NCBI RefSeq assembly: GCF_030063185.1
Contig: NZ_JASISP010000014.1
Coordinates: 1-64,000 of the forward strand
DNA length: 64,000 nucleotides
Direction: 5' to 3'
From: Arthrobacter sp. H35-D1
Lineage (GTDB): Bacteria > Actinomycetota > Actinomycetes > Actinomycetales > Micrococcaceae
In this document: in pieces, positions 63,319-64,000 of the stretch
Numbering within the stretch: position 1 is the first letter of the stretch
Layout: every line of letters starts with the position of its first letter
Translations under genes and position numbers: made by a program
The notes under the pieces: model-generated
Told to the model about the DNA's origin: nothing
Databases searched by the model: none
What the model saw: only the letters and a program-made list of their open reading frames with translations

Positions 63319-64000
63319 GTGGAGGAATTGACACCGGACCAAGAGGCCGTGGTGGAAATGGTGCGTGACTTCGCCGCCGCCGAACTGGCCCCACACACCG
63401 CAGCATGGGACGAGGACAAGCACTTTCCCGTGGATGTGCTGGCCAAGGCCGGGGAGCTCGGCATGGGCGGCATCTACGTCTCCGAGGACCATGGGGGTTC
63501 GGCACTGAGCCGCACGGACGCCGCCTTGATCTTTGAAGAGCTGGCCGCCGTGGACCCCAGCATTGCGGCCTACATCTCCATCCACAACATGGTGGCCTGG
63601 ATGATCGACGCCTTCGGCAACCAGGACCTGCGCGCCCGCTTGCTGCCGGGCTTGACGGCGATGACGGAGCTGAGCAGCTACTGCCTCTCCGAACCCGGGG
63701 TGGGTTCCGACGCCGCCGCCATCACCACCCGGGCCGTGCCCGACGGCGAGGACTACCTCATCAACGGCACCAAACAGTTCATCTCCGGCGCCGGAGCATC
63801 GGCCTGGTATCTGGTGATGGTTCGCACCGCCGATTCCGGCAGCCGCGGAATCACCGCCGTCGTGGTGCCCCACGATGCTCCCGGGCTGTCTTTTGGTGCC
63901 AATGAAAAAAAGATGGGATGGCGGGCCCAACCCACCCGCCAGGTGGTGTTTGAGAATGTCCGTATTCCGCAATCCAACCGGCTCGGCTCCGAGGGCGACG
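63319..64000 (+). CDS. Acyl-CoA dehydrogenase, 5' part (runs off the window)
   Basis: An open frame from GTG at 63319 (AAGGAG 8 nt upstream) to the end of the window, 227 codons without a stop. It encodes the N-terminal and middle domains of an acyl-CoA dehydrogenase: ELAPHTAAWDEDKHFP, GGIYVSEDHGGS, YCLSEPGVGSDAAAITTRA (FAD/substrate loop) and KQFISGAGASAWY. The pattern with HNMVAWMID and MGWRAQPTRQVVFENV resembles the isobutyryl-CoA dehydrogenase (ACAD8) group of valine breakdown. The C-terminal catalytic base lies outside the window. It is 69 bp after the cytochrome b-like gene. Confidence 0.92.
   Translation, partial: MEELTPDQEAVVEMVRDFAAAELAPHTAAWDEDKHFPVDVLAKAGELGMGGIYVSEDHGGSALSRTDAALIFEELAAVDPSIAAYISIHNMVAWMIDAFGNQDLRARLLPGLTAMTELSSYCLSEPGVGSDAAAITTRAVPDGEDYLINGTKQFISGAGASAWYLVMVRTADSGSRGITAVVVPHDAPGLSFGANEKKMGWRAQPTRQVVFENVRIPQSNRLGSEGD

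Overview
The window is high-GC DNA from an actinobacterium, most likely a member of the Micrococcaceae close to Arthrobacter. The reasons are a coproporphyrin-type haem operon (HemY, ChdC and a cysteine-bearing CpfC), AdnAB instead of RecBCD/AddAB, UvrD2 with a tetracysteine linker and HRDC tail, a UPF0182 membrane protein, frequent GTG starts and many ATGA/GTGA gene overlaps. No organism is named in the data; this is inference from gene content.

Layout. 1-2314: accessory and less ordered. It has a four-copy 23-bp-period repeat that looks like the end of an IS21-type insertion sequence, an alpha/beta hydrolase, a small XRE regulator and about 0.6 kb without a convincing gene. 2315-5621: an ArsR-type regulator with an MFS exporter behind a 24-bp palindrome, then a short-chain dehydrogenase. 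5625-16004: hemA facing an eight-gene haem operon, hemE-hemY-chdC-hemH-hemC-hemD-hemB-hemL, with five successive 4-nt overlaps from chdC to hemB, closed by a strong two-way terminator. 16247-18685: polar amino acid ABC importer. 19009-39587: genome-maintenance and housekeeping block: DnaQ-like exonuclease, ATL (alkyltransferase-like), adnA, adnB, a phosphotransferase-like protein with a low-complexity tail, nudC, uvrD2, an orphan E1/ThiF-like protein, a YgjP-type metallopeptidase, a DUF2342 protein, a PDZ/Lon-like protease and UPF0182. From memory, the order resembles M. tuberculosis Rv3204 to Rv3193c. 39731-39804: initiator tRNA-Met. 40070-41542: cardiolipin synthase.

41686-64000 is a catabolic region. 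The first half (TetR, TIGR03084 protein, AtuA-like protein, two-subunit acyl-CoA carboxylase, acyl-CoA dehydrogenase, enoyl-CoA hydratase, CoA ligase, SDR) contains counterparts of nearly all genes of the Pseudomonas acyclic-terpene (Atu) pathway. It points to activation, dehydrogenation and 3-methyl carboxylation of a branched acyl-CoA. The second half has its own TetR regulator with an enoyl-CoA hydratase, diverging across a tandem operator from thiolase, FadB-type hydratase/dehydrogenase, dienoyl-CoA isomerase-like protein, a second CoA ligase and an MBL-fold hydrolase: a beta-oxidation module able to finish the chain. A di-haem cytochrome b-like protein and the start of another acyl-CoA dehydrogenase close the window.

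Least explained by known families: a repeat family (AACGCTC...GCA, about 32-bp period) placed directly after two stop codons 9 kb apart; the orphan E1-like gene; actinobacterial DnaA boxes in three intergenic regions; and well-formed palindromic operators for three local regulators. I found no CRISPR array, prophage or toxin-antitoxin pair.
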